Position numbers and translations under genes: made by a program. DNA of 64,000 nt, from assembly GCA_030068075.1 (NCBI GenBank), contig JAINVK010001445.1, positions 1,984,001 to 2,048,000 on the forward strand, written 5' to 3'. Shown here piece after piece: positions 1-10,960 of this stretch. The stretch comes from Paguma larvata. Lineage: Eukaryota; Chordata; Mammalia; Carnivora; Viverridae. Positions within the stretch are counted from its first letter, which is position 1, and each line of letters starts with the position of its first letter. The notes below the pieces were generated by a model. The model was not told the origin of the DNA and made no database searches. It saw nothing but the letters and a program-made list of their open reading frames with translations.

Positions 1-179
1 GTTGGTATATACGACTTACTTAATATGGAGAATGGCCAGTGAAGTCTCTTACAAACGGATACCTGATTGCAAAGGTGTTTAAAAAATAGCAGTATCAGTT
101 ATCATCTGTGGGATAGTGGACATTTCACCAAAAGCCAATTTTTGCTCTTGCGTATCATTTTTCCAAACCGACTTGGGGA

Positions 180-263
180 GCGCATGGTGGCTCAGTCGGT
201 TAAGTGTCCAAGCTTGCTTCAGGTCATGATCTCACCCTGCTTGAGGTAGAGCCCTGCATACAG
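180..263 (+). mobile_element. CanSINE (SINEC, tRNA-Lys-derived) 5' fragment
   Basis: The block starts GCGCATGGTGGCTCAGTCGG and continues with the B-box-like 'caggtcatgatctcac' diagnostic of felid SINEC. It stops after about 85 bp. The orthologous SINE in the right arm (57100-57305) is longer, so this copy lost its 3' part through a deletion in the left arm. Confidence 0.85.
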
Positions 264-565
264 GCACCCTGTCGGAATGTGAAAGCGGTATGTATTCTGG
301 ATTCAATCTCCTGGTGAGGAGAAATCTGGAAGATGACAAAGGTGGGGCTTTTTTGCACACTTACTGTGCAGAGTCACCCTGATTCCAGTTCCTGCTGGAA
401 TGAGAATAAGGCACCTGGCAGTCCAAAGAGGTTTTCTAGGAAATGACCTATGGTCCCATGGTAGTGTTCCTGGGAGCAGCGGTACTGCCATGAGGTGGTG
501 TAGGTTTGTGTGCAGGGAAGTAGGGGTGTCTATATGTGTATCCATGTGCTATAACCCTCCGTGCT

Positions 566-606
566 TGTGTGTGTGTGTGTGTGTGCGCACGTGTGTGTGT
601 GTGTTT
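566..606 (+). repeat. (GT)n microsatellite
   Basis: GT dinucleotide tract with a central GCGCAC interruption. The matching (CA)n tract lies at 56568-56598 in the right arm, so it is ancestral to the inverted duplication. Confidence 0.95.
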
Positions 607-1919
607 TGTATATGGTGTGTTTCTCTAGATGTATATATACTTCCCTGAGTATTACAATGATGGTGTCGACTATCTCAATACAAACTCCCATCACCATGAC
701 ATCATGAGTGATTATGAATATTAAAGGGATTCAAATAATACAATGTAAATATGTTCATGTACACCCAACACATGTCCATGTACCAGGAAAACAATTCTCA
801 CACTGTACAGAATCTGTCACAGAGTCAGTGACAAGAGGACCTCAACTCCCGATAGTTCTCGTGGCATGATTGGTCATGGTACGTCATTCTTGCCACATTA
901 CAGACACACAACTCTCTTCCTCTGAGGCTCCACAGTGAGTCTTCCCAATGTCACTATAGACAGAGAGTGCTGGGACAGGGTTTCTTCCTTCTGCAGGTCG
1001 CTTAGGGTGCAGCTACGTGCTACACCCAGATCTGGTAGGAAGCTCAGAAAGCAGGAACTGCTATGACTAGTTGGGGAGAAGTCACGCCTTCTTTGTCCAC
1101 CTTCATAGAAAGTGATGTAACTTTTATCTTCAGATACTGTGGCTGGGAATAACCCTGTCTTTCTCAGATGGAAAATCAGGGATTCACCACTGACCCTAGT
1201 TGTAGTTGTGTGTGCTGGGAAAAACGTATAATTCAAAGAGACCAACAAGGTCTTCTTTAGAGATGAGCATGAGTGAGCACTTGGTTTTCTTCCAAGGATC
1301 ACCTTAGGGTACGTTATATACTTCAAGGTGTGGAAATAGAACCTCAACAGTGTGATGGGAGAATATCCACTCACATTCCTGTCCATCTGGCAGTGGGAAA
1401 AGGGGCTGGATAAAGAGTGAAGGCTTTTGCAGGTACACAACTTATGTTATTTCTCGTAAGACAATATGAATAGAAACGGAGCCAAATTAGAATCAAGTTT
1501 CCTTTAAAGCCTAAATCTTCTGAAAAATATTAGTTTGGTAGAATTTTATTTCCATATGCCTATTTCCACAAAGAAACTAGAAAACCAGGAGACTTCTGGA
1601 CTTTGAAATGTGTTGTGTACTCCAGAAAGTGTCTAGTTGAAGCTAGGTTGTCCTGGAAATCTTTAATCTCTGGAGCCTAATTTCGATTATTGGCGGTTCA
1701 TTATGAAGACTCAAAACCAGGAGAACCCATATTACCTGAGTTCACATTTTCTACACTTACAGCGTTATTGGGCTCCTTGGTGAATGGGGATGAGAAAGGA
1801 CAGGGCCACCTTGCTGGTGTGGGACCTGTTTATGCGCACACATCTTCTTGTACACCTGGACAAACGGGCTTCCTGGCATTCTCTCCATCAACCCCTGTGA
1901 CCCTTCTCCTTGCAACACA

Positions 1920-3180
1920 ATTTTTTTTTTGTATACTTTCTTTCATAGTTACATATTTGTGGTAAAGACTCAGGGAACATAACACATTTCCAAGTAGACA
2001 GCACATTCTTGTTAAATCAATGGTCGGGTTTGTGGACCATGTTGCCAGACTCTTCCATCTCACAGGACAGATTCTCCACAAGCATGGAATAGCCACACTT
2101 CATTTCCTCCTCTTCAAACTCTTGGCTACCGCCCATGCCTACTCTCCTACCAGGAGGCCTTAACTATTTTCCAGTCTCCTTGTAAATGCAGTTCACACAG
2201 TATTTGTTTTCCTGAGATTGGCTTATTTCACTTAGATGAATGTCTTCCATGACAGTCCTGTTTCCATAAATCCCAGGATGCCCGCATCTTCTCAAAGCTC
2301 GTAATATTGTATTGTATGAACGTATTACTTTTTCTTTGAAATTTCTGTGTTGATGGGCACTGAGTAAAATTTCCGTATCCTGAGTATGGTGTACATACTG
2401 CAATGAACGTGGGATCGCGGGTATAACTTTGACATAAGATCTCATTTCCATTGGAAATATACTCAGACCCATGATTACTGGCTTTAATGGGGGTTCTCTT
2501 TGCCATTATCTGAGTCAACTCAAGACAGTCTTCCATGATTGCTGCACCATTTTGCCTTACACTTAACTACAGTCAATGCTTCCAATTTTACCCATCCTTA
2601 CCAACACCCACATTTGGTGTTTGTTTTTTGGTTTTGGTTTGGATCCTAGTCATGCTAACAGCTGAGGTCGTATCTCATTGCACTTGCATTTGCATTTCCC
2701 TCATGATTAGTTATGTCAGTATGTTTTCCTAAATCTGCTGTGCATGATTTTGTTTTCCCTGTGACCCATGACTATGCAAGTCTCTTCCCCAATCTCAAAT
2801 CGGTTTGTTGCCCTTTCTTCCCATTTTGCAAAGAAACACTTTTTCTGATTGAAGGATTGACAATATTTGTTTGTATAGTGTGGTTGTCTTCTCAATCTGT
2901 GGATTGTTGAAGAAACTATCCTTGCTCCATGTGTAGTATTGGTGAGTATGTCATACATGTGAGAGATTACAGGGGGCAATTATTATTTTCCATGGTCTGT
3001 TCCCGTATTTAATTATCCTAGTACCACAGTGTTTGCTTTCTGTAGCTTTCTACTGTGTTTTCCTCTCCATGAGTTGGAGCCATCGCCATGTTCTTCATTC
3101 TCAAGAATAGCTTGTCTATGTGGGGAACTTTGTGCTTCCATCTGTATTTTAGGGTTTTCCATTTCTAGAAGGTGACATTG
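1920..3180 (-). mobile_element. Old L1 3' region (L1M type), minus orientation
   Basis: From an oligo-T at 1920 the + strand reads as the reverse complement of an old LINE-1 3' end. Recognisable pieces include 'ttatttcacttagatgaatgtc', 'tactgcaatgaacgtggg' and 'catttgcatttccctcatgatta'. It is heavily diverged and has no long ORF. It lies in the 3.3-kb part of the left arm that has no right-arm counterpart. Confidence 0.65.
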
Positions 3181-3805
3181 TGATTTTGATAGGTGTTTCT
3201 TTTAACCTGTGCTCACTTATTCTAGGAAGTGGCTGTTGACCTTCCTCTTTTGGTGTTCAAAGGCCTCAAATGGTGCCAGGCAGGAGCCCAGGAACTCCTT
3301 GCTTACATGCAAAACTCAGATCTGAACAGCAATTCATGTCAGAGGAATAAGCAGGGGGGCAGAAGTTATGTCATCTTCTTCTTTGGATTTTCTTGCTGTG
3401 CGATTTAGGGTGGCATCTGTCTAAAGTCAATTTTACACAGTCACTCTTTAACTCAGTGCCCTACCCTAAAATAATAAAATAATAGAAAACCTCTGATTGC
3501 TCCCTCACACTAGCCACATTTCAAATGTCAATTCTGGAATTGACATTTAGACGGGCAAGGTGTAATGGGTTTGTTGAAATGATAGTATGAGGGTGACTTC
3601 TGCAGTTCCTGTCTCATGGGAAGGTTTAAAACTGTGATCCATGTCTTCTTGAAATGCTCCGACTCCGCTGAGCCCAGAGTATATATGAGAACAAGACAGA
3701 GAGTTCAGGCAGATTCTGTGTGACCTCGGGAAACCTCAACTTGAGTAGGACTGCCAGGCGAGCCCCTCTCTAAGAAGAAGATTTCTCACATTTGTGTTCC
3801 TACAG

Positions 3806-3862
3806 ATTCATGTCTGGAGAGCATCAGGGACTCCAGCAGCGAGGAGGAAGAAGTCTCTGCAG
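3806..3862 (+). other. Exon-like block (57 bp), unassigned
   Basis: A pyrimidine-rich stretch ending in TTCCTACAG precedes the block, and a GTAAGG donor-like site follows it. In the only fully open acidic frame it encodes DSCLESIRDSSSEEEEVSA, 19 codons in phase. I do not recognise a family. No partner exon with compatible phase was found nearby. It may be chance or a relic of a gene fragment carried in the duplicated segment. The segment is missing from the right arm. Confidence 0.2.
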
Positions 3863-6800
3863 GTAAGGAGCGGTACTCAGTTACAAGTAGTGGGAGAGGG
3901 CTGCAGGAACAGTGGGGGTTGCATCTGCTGCTCTGGAGACCGAGGAAGCCGGTCAGGAAACCATAAAGGAAAGGGAAATAGGTGTAGAAATCTGATTTGT
4001 TCTTTTCAGAGTTTATGGAAATTCTGTCAATGAAACTGTGCTTAGGGGCATTGAGGGTGCTGTGTTCGTAATCACCGTTTCTTACTTGGCTCTTTATAAT
4101 CATCTTTTCCATGGTATCGGCACTTCCCTCCATTTGCCATTGGGAAATGTCAAAGCTTGGACTATTTGATTAGCATCTTTTAGAAACTGTACCTGAGGGG
4201 TTAGGGTATTTCTTGTCATTGATCTACAATACACATGACCTGAGATTAAATCACCCCTTTCCCATATATGAGAACCAGGAGACTAAGTTCTAGCTTGAGT
4301 CAAACCTCTCCCTTGTATCCTTCAAGATTTCTATCAAGCCATCACATTTCGGTCCAGTTTTCTCTATCAGAATTACCACCCCGAGCTCGATAAGTCCCAG
4401 AAGATTTCCTCTATGATCATTATATCCTGCCATGTCCCTCAGTTCATTCCAGCCTTCAAACCCATGTGGAATCTGATGTGTGAATGTGCTTCTATGCAGA
4501 AAAGCCCTGAGTAACTTCCCTGGAGATTCTCCAATTCCAGCAGGTGTTGTAGGGCCTGTGTGAAGGGTATGCTGGACTTGCTTCCTATCTTTGCTGTCAC
4601 AGACCTGTTGCTCTCTCACATGGCACTGGTTAGGCACAGGACAGAGCCTCTCGGTGGCAGGGCCACAGGATCACTGTCCCTCTCTGAACCCACTTTTCCT
4701 GCTTCAGAGCACTAGTCCAGTCCCCATAACCCTGGTTATGACCTCTCTTCAACAATTCCTTAGTCCAGTCCAAGGAACAAGCCCTCTATAGTTCCCCTTG
4801 AAGACTTGTGCGATCCTTGGCAGTTACCTTGTGTTTGTGTGGCCCCACTGTGGGACACTTTCCAGTGTCTCATGTAGAGATTCTGGGGAACTGGTGTCAC
4901 TACTGTCCTCTCATTTTCACTCATTCTGCAAAGGTTAAGGGAAATGTTGAGGTTGTGTTTAGCTAAAGTGTGTCCCAAGGAGGGTGACTTCGGTGACAGA
5001 ACTGACACTGGATATGTGCATACTGTCAGTACTCTCTCCCTCTCGGTACCCAGCGGCCAAGACTCATGACAGGTTCTCCCCAAACAGGAGAGATCAGGGA
5101 TTGCTTAGTGTTGCCAGAAAATAATCTATCTTTCCTCCTGTATGAGACAGTATAACTGTGGAGGTCAGCAGAGGAAAGGAAATGGAGTGTATCTGGAATA
5201 GGAGGAGGAAGTGGAACATGGAGTGTGAGTAGAAGGAGGGACCAAGGCAAAGTTCTGCACAGTCATGGGGACAGCGACAGCCTGTAGGATGGGCACGATG
5301 ACCCAGGCTTCACTCCTGGTCATGGAGAGAACCTGACATGATACGTGAGTGTTAGATATGAGACCCACTCCCCCCTGAAGCAGAGAAGGGCCTGAGGTCC
5401 GGAGGACTCAGAACTGATGTCCAAAGGAAGGCAACCCCAAGGATGGCAAGGATTCAAATGGAAGGACCAACGTGGTGCCTATAATTCATCTGCCCCTCGT
5501 GTCTTGCACAAACTCTCTCTGTCATCTGTAAGCAAGTCTTTGGAGCTCTTCCCCATTCTCTCCTTTTATAAAGGCCACCATAAAATACCTGGTGTCATAC
5601 AGGCATGGAGGCCTTGCATCTGCGGCTTGTGTGAAACCTCTCTGAAGAAAACCCTCAGCCCCTTTCTTAGTGTCCCACTGGCCTTTCACCCTGGTGCTGC
5701 AGCACGAAGTCTGGAGACAATCCCCAAATGGCCCGGGAGGGAGTGTGACTGGGAGTCAGCAGGGCTGAGCCCAAGTTGTTGGAGCTGCCTCGAGAAGTAG
5801 GGGATCTACCTGTGTGTCGTCCATGTGTGTTTCCTGGTTGGATGGATCTGGTCATGCTGGATTCTGCTCTTCCTTTCAGCTCTTAAGAAGCTCCCCTTTG
5901 CTAGACTTAACGATTAGAAGCAGGAGAAGCAGGTTTTCCATCACGAGAGGAGCAAATGCAAATGTGAGTTTCTCATGAAAAGAGTAACAACACAAACCAG
6001 GGACATGTTCTCCGTTTCTGCTGTAGCGTACATAGCATTTCAGGAAAACCGGCCAAAACCTGGGATGCTGCCCGGGCTTGTGACCACAAAGAGAAGACAA
6101 GAATAAGCCATGATCCCTGTAGGCACTGAAGGATACCCTGAGCACATTCCCCGAGGAACCTGAATCCAATCTATATAAGGCCCTGAGGTGGCTGGGCTAT
6201 CATTCTACCAGCAGCTGCTGCATCTGGAAGGAGTGCTGTGGTTGCCAGTAAAAGACCCTGGGATGAGACATTGGACTGTTTTGGACCACTCCCTTCAAAC
6301 ATCCTGGAGTGGACAGAACATGAGAAAGTTCTCAAGGCTGATGCAAGCAGGACAGCTCAACTCGCCCAGCTGTGCATCCCTCGGAGCACTTAGTAGATGC
6401 AGTATCAGTGGGGAGGGGGTTGTAGGATCCCTACCTGATTGGGAGATTCCAATGTTCTTGGGTCCCCTGAACCTCCAATAACCCTGTAGGAGATATGGGG
6501 TCACCTCGGGGCACCACTTCCCAATATGAGTTTCAGGTTCTGTAGATTCTGCCTCAATCTAAGGTGTGAAAACACCTTAAGTTGTTATGATGTACATTCT
6601 TGCCCCTCCCAAAGGTGGGGGTTTCTCCTGGGAGTGATATCCAAAGAGAATCAGACTGAGTGTACTGGAATGATCATATCTAGAAATGAGACAGGGACCT
6701 GGTGAGCTGCAAAACCCAGGTGGGGCTCTCAGGTGTGTGCTCTGTGACCAGCAGAGGGTGCTGTGCTACAGTCCTATAGTCCCTACTCCACTGCTTGATG

Positions 6801-7049
6801 GAGGCCATTCAGTCCTAGCAGCCAGGGCCTGTGTGCTGGGCTCTGGGATCCCTGCTGGAGACTCAGCAGCTGTGTCCCCTGTGTCCTGGCACTCTCTTGA
6901 GCAGGGGCCTGTGTGTTGTGTTGGCAGGTGCTTCATCCCAGGACTCGCACCCAGGGTGAAGACAACCCACATCCTTCTCAGGGTGTGGCTTAGGCTGAGC
7001 TCCAGCACCAGGGCTCAGGGAGGTCCTAGGAAGCCACTGGATGAAGCCT

Positions 7050-7057
7050 ATTTGCAT
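7050..7057 (+). promoter_or_regulatory. Ig promoter octamer ATTTGCAT
   Basis: A perfect ATTTGCAT lies 88 bp upstream of the leader ATG at 7145. This is the usual distance and orientation for an Ig light-chain V promoter, where the octamer binds Oct-1/Oct-2 with OCA-B. The promoter element is intact although the gene is dead. Confidence 0.85.
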
Positions 7058-7144
7058 GGACAACCCCTCATGTGGCAGGGGGTGGAGGACAAAAAGAGGC
7101 CTGGGGCTGCCCAGCCCACTGTGAGGACCAGAGGCAGGGTGACC

Positions 7145-7631
7145 ATGGCCTGGACTCCAGTCCTCCTCTAGTTACTCTCTCGCTGCACAGGTACAGCAAG
7201 GCATTTGGGACACAGGGACACCCTTTAGCTTGTGAGACCAGAACTGCCATAGTTTTTGAGAAAACTTGCCGTTTCTTCCCCATCATCTGTGAGTGTTTGT
7301 ATTTTCAGGTTCCATGTCCCAAAGCGGTGACTCAGCCACCCTCCACGTCTGCAACCCTGGGATCCAAAGCCAGCCTCACTTGCAGGCTGAGCAGTGGCTT
7401 CAGTGCTGGCAGCTAATCTATCAGTTGGTTCCAGAAGAAGCCAGGTTTGCCTCCCAGTATCCTCTGTGCTTCTACTCACACTCAGATAAGCCCCAGGACT
7501 CCGAGGTCCCAGCCACTTCTCTGAACCCAGAGATGGTTCAGCCAATGCTGTGCTTCTGCTCATGTTTGGGCTGCAGCCTGAGGATGAGGCTGACTGTTAC
7601 CATCCTACAGCTCATGGCGGTGGGAGCAGTG
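7145..7631 (+). pseudogene. IGLV pseudogene, subgroup 5-like
   Basis: Two-exon V-gene structure. L-PART1 is 7145-7190 (46 nt, the standard length; MAWTPVLL, a TAG at 7169-7171, then LLSRCT) and has a GT donor at 7191. The intron ends with ATTTTCAG at 7308. The V exon carries the first Cys (TGC 7381-7383), FR1 TQPPSTSATLGSKASLTC and FR2 SISWFQKKPGLPPSIL, with the conserved Trp at 7426-7428. The paired serine-glycine CDR1 and WFQKKPG point to subgroup 5 (or 9). Lesions are the leader stop, TAA at 7414-7416 in CDR1, at least one frameshift in FR3, and DCYH in place of DYYC, so the second Cys is His (7601-7603). The heptamer is degenerate (AGCAGTG, 7625-7631) and no convincing nonamer follows at 23 bp. 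It cannot encode a V domain and probably cannot rearrange. Confidence 0.92.
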
Positions 7632-8006
7632 ACCATTCCTCATAGCATCTCAGATAATGATCAAACACTTGGTCCCTATGGGGTGTGGAAATGAAAAGGA
7701 ATAAACACTGTGTCTTCACCTGAATGTGTTGCCACTAGAAATTCATCCCCATGTCAGTTCCATCCTGTTGTTCCATACAGTGTGATTTTGTGTCATTATT
7801 GATGTATCTACAGCTAACACAGTGACAATAACCCTGGTTGAAGACAGTGTCTTCTCTCTGAGCCAGCTATACGTGATCCTGGACCGTATCCTGTATAGTC
7901 CCCTGATAGTACCCCCGATACCCTCCCTCCTCTTCTTCCTACGTCTTGCTGTCCCTCAGGCTTCAGTTTCTCCCTCTGGTGCTTTAGGTCTGAACAGAGA
8001 CCAATA

Positions 8007-8096
8007 TGGGGCTCTATCTCACAAATCTGGAGATCGTGAACTAAGCATGACTTGGATGCTTAACCAACTGAGCCACTCAGGTGCTCTAAAGACCTG
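8007..8096 (-). mobile_element. CanSINE fragment, minus
   Basis: The + strand ends in 'ccaactgagccactcaggtgc', the reverse complement of the SINEC head, preceded by 'gatcgtgaactaagc'. It is diverged and truncated to about 90 bp. Confidence 0.75.
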
Positions 8097-8129
8097 CACT
8101 TCTGATACAGCACATGTTACCATGTCTGC

Positions 8130-8207
8130 TCTCATGTTAGTCTTCATTGCCCAAAACATCATCTCCCAGGAGAAAGGTTTTCAGATAATTGCCTGTAAAT
8201 GAAAGAT
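8130..8207 (+). repeat. 78-bp direct repeat, copy 1
   Basis: Identical to 9066-9143 except for one A/G difference. Copies start 936 bp apart, and flanking sequence is unrelated on both sides. The repeat itself is not a transposon I recognise. Confidence 0.95.
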
Positions 8208-8279
8208 GCAAGACAACTATCTTGCAAGATGTGGAGAACCAATAAGAGGAACATAAGGCCATCTCATCCCATTTTTGAT

Positions 8280-8297
8280 AACACACACACACACATG

Positions 8298-8325
<28 letters not shown>
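8280..8325 (+). repeat. (AC)n microsatellite
   Basis: AC dinucleotide tract with a single ATGC interruption near the start. Confidence 0.97.
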
Positions 8326-8329
<4 letters not shown>

Positions 8330-9065
8330 CACATACAAAATATTCTCCTGTCTCTGAGGGTATAGGATCCTAGACTTGGCAGTTTCTCCGGGTTCTCAGT
8401 CCTGCCAGATGTCAGGGTCAACCTGGGTTCACCCAGCTGTCCTCAGTGTCAGATTGTCCATCATCAGAAAACACCACCACATCGAGTGTCACTGGGGTCC
8501 TGAAACCGAGGCAGCCAGGACGTGCCCTGAGCACTTGCTCTTCGGGGACCTGGCTAATGCTCAGGAATCCCAGGGCACACCCCTATCCCATGGGCGGTTA
8601 AGCCTCTGACCATCTCAAGGCTCCAGTCAGCACCTGAGGCTGATCAGTACATTGATTCTGGAACAGGAGCCTCAGTGTTGCTCCCACAGACATCAAGTCT
8701 CATGGGGACAGGAGAATCACATGCCCCATACACTCAGGCCGGGGCTGTCACTCCATCACTCAACACAGTGATACCTCCAGTCATGCTGGATCTCAAAGGG
8801 TCTTCTGTCTCAACCCAAGGCCACAGGCCCTGTGACCTCAGGGACACATCTCCACGTCCCCAACCCTGTAATATCATCTTTGACAAACTTCTGGGATCCT
8901 TCAGCTTTAGACAATAGAAAATCCATTACTTCAATCAAGAGTGGCTAATTGAGCGATTGTTCTATCCAGAAAATGCTAGACACAAGGGAATGTGGGAGTC
9001 CCCACCCTAGAGATCTGTGTCTGGTAATCCTATCACTGAGATGGCCCTGAAAGTCAGAGAAACAG

Positions 9066-9143
9066 TCTCATGTTAGTCTTCATTGCCCAAAACATCGTCT
9101 CCCAGGAGAAAGGTTTTCAGATAATTGCCTGTAAATGAAAGAT
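9066..9143 (+). repeat. 78-bp direct repeat, copy 2
   Basis: Second copy of 8130-8207 with one substitution. The near identity means a recent local copying event compared with the age of the surrounding repeats. Confidence 0.95.
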
Positions 9144-10008
9144 AGAGTCCAAGGGAGGTCAAACAGGGCTTTCTTCCCTACAGGGAGGAATTTATGACTA
9201 TATACCTCTATGTATGATAGAAAATGATATATTTATGACTATATACCTACATGTATGTCTATATCGATATCCATATCTACATCACCAACATCTACATCTA
9301 TCAATCTAATAAGAACTGGAATAAAAAAATCAAACACGTTTTCAAAAATTTTGAGATTCCTTTGGAACCAAAAATGTAAGTCAATCCTTTTCCATTGTTG
9401 TTCCACCAGTAACTTAACCCAAACTTCCATCCATACATTCCCTGCAATAAAAACAGATCTGGGAAAAGAATATTCATGATTACACCGGCATCTTCACAAC
9501 TACTCGGGTCCCTTGACTCGAGCAAGTAGCATAAAGACCTCATTGGACTTTGCCGTTCCTTTTGATCCCTACAGCTGAAGAGCAAGGTTAGGGCCATATC
9601 CATTACAAGCCCCCCACCATGGCAACACTGCCTGTGTCCCACCTTCCAGGGGAAATGACTGGGGGAGGGAAGTCCCCTCCTGATGAGGAGGCTACCCACT
9701 CCAGGATGCATGATACGGTCCCCACTGTGAGGATCACAGTGAGACCAAACCTTAGCCTGGCTGACATTATTGGCCAGACCCTGAAGCCAAATGCTAAGCC
9801 TGACCAGAAACTCTACAACGCACCCTGAATTCAGCATTCTAGGGAGATCAATGCTGGCTGTTGTTTCAGAGGCTGTGGCCTCCTGTGGCTGTTCCTAATG
9901 CTAGCCATGCTTCATAGCCTCAGGGGGCTTACCACTAGGGCTCAGCAAAGAACAGAATGGGGACCCATGCCCACACAGAATGATTCAGGGTGTAGCACAT
10001 AGGTTCTC

Positions 10009-10960
10009 TTCCATGGGCCTGCTGCAGCACTCCCAGGTGTCCACGGAGGATGAATGGTGTCAGCGCAATGATGACTTGAGAGAGCAGTGTGGCTTCTGGA
10101 TCCAGACAGGCATCTCTGCCTCTGCTGATCTCAATATCTTTATTTAAAGGTAGTAAATGACATTACATGAAACGGTGACATTACATTGGTAAGCATAGTT
10201 TGATAACTTTAGCAACAGTGTGTTTTGATCAGCAAAGGGCAATTTCCTTAGTCTTGCATGTTGTTTTACATCATTCTTTTTTAGACAATAAAGGAAACAA
10301 TTCTTAGCTATTTTGTGATTCTGCTCCTAAGTTAATTAACATATACTGTCTTTGAAGTAGGATTAGGTAAATTTGTGACAGGGAAGATAACAGGATTTTT
10401 ACGAAGAAAACAGAGTTATCATTTCAGTAAACTGAAGACACAAACATTATCACCTTAATTCCTATAATAATCATCTTTAGAAAGGTTAGGAGTCATTCCG
10501 TCTTGCTTCCTAAACTACAATGCGGGAGGTGTAACTCAACTAGTAAAGATATAATTCCTAATGCTTGTCTAAGTTCCTTTGCTTCTGAATGAGTGAATTT
10601 AAATTGTAGGAGCCTAACATTTACATAAGTTACACTAATATTTAGCCAGCTCATAACTACTATCAATTTGTGCAATCTATCCCCAAGAGGCAACTTTGAG
10701 GTTACTTCTGGCCAGGTTACTCTCATTCAGATGTAATCCATCAAAGCATGGCACTCCAGGTCCTCTTTTTTATTTAAATGCCATAAAACAAAAGACCATT
10801 ACATTCTTTGAGCCTGACAGCAGTTCAAGAAATCCAGGCCTGAAAGGTTATTAGAAGGAGATAGTATTGGGCGTCAGGTAGTCGAGAGGAGACTTTGCAA
10901 CATCTGCCTTTTCCACACAGGGAGACGTCTCAACCTGTGAGCCCACGATGGCAAACAACA
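10009..10960 (-). mobile_element. Solo LTR, class II (ERV2)-like, minus
   Basis: This is a ~950-bp LTR inserted in a C-type satellite monomer. Read on the minus strand it starts TGTTGTTTGCCATCG at 10960. The partner LTR starts TGTTGGGAGCCATCG, a start typical of class II ERV LTRs. A poly(A) signal AATAAA lies at 10140-10145 (minus). The flanking satellite shows a likely 6-bp target duplication (GTTCTC 10003-10008; GTTCCC 10961-10966, one mismatch). Its 3' terminus is less sharp than its 5' terminus. No internal retroviral sequence is present, so it is a solo LTR. Confidence 0.75.

Larger units (their letters stand above)
67..6558 (+). repeat. Left arm of an inverted segmental duplication
   Basis: Blocks of this arm reappear in reverse complement at 53935-57420. 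Blocks 67-1243 and ~4566-6558 align by eye at roughly 85-90%. Left 1244-4565 has no counterpart in the right arm, so the right copy probably lost ~3.3 kb (junction near 55922) or the left copy gained it. Homology ends sharply at the inner edge just after a shared CCTCAAT (6552-6558; 53934-53940 in reverse). Both arms share a (GT/CA)n tract and a CanSINE at the same relative place, so these predate the duplication. In the left copy the SINE and its inner flank are deleted from ~265. I recognise no gene in the arm. A TATA-like TATATAAGG lies at 6172-6180, with no evidence that it is used. Confidence 0.85.
7700..9719. other. Spacer between IGLV pseudogene and satellite array
   Basis: No gene is recognised. 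The spacer holds a SINE fragment (8007-8096), an (AC)n tract (8280-8325), a 78-bp direct repeat (8130-8207 and 9066-9143) and an AT-rich, ATCTAC/TATATAC-rich simple region at ~9180-9305. A 178-codon minus-strand open frame (9301-9837) runs from unique sequence into the satellite and matches no family I know. Confidence 0.6.

Noticed and set aside
898..1440. 180-codon minus-strand open frame
   Set aside because: No recognisable motif. It is interrupted in the homologous right-arm sequence and has no splice context.
6171..6180. TATA box of an active promoter
   Set aside because: CTATATAAGG is degraded in the right-arm copy, and no transcript unit could be tied to it.
9301..9837. 178-codon minus-strand open frame
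   Set aside because: It runs from unique AT-rich sequence into satellite DNA, so one gene is implausible.
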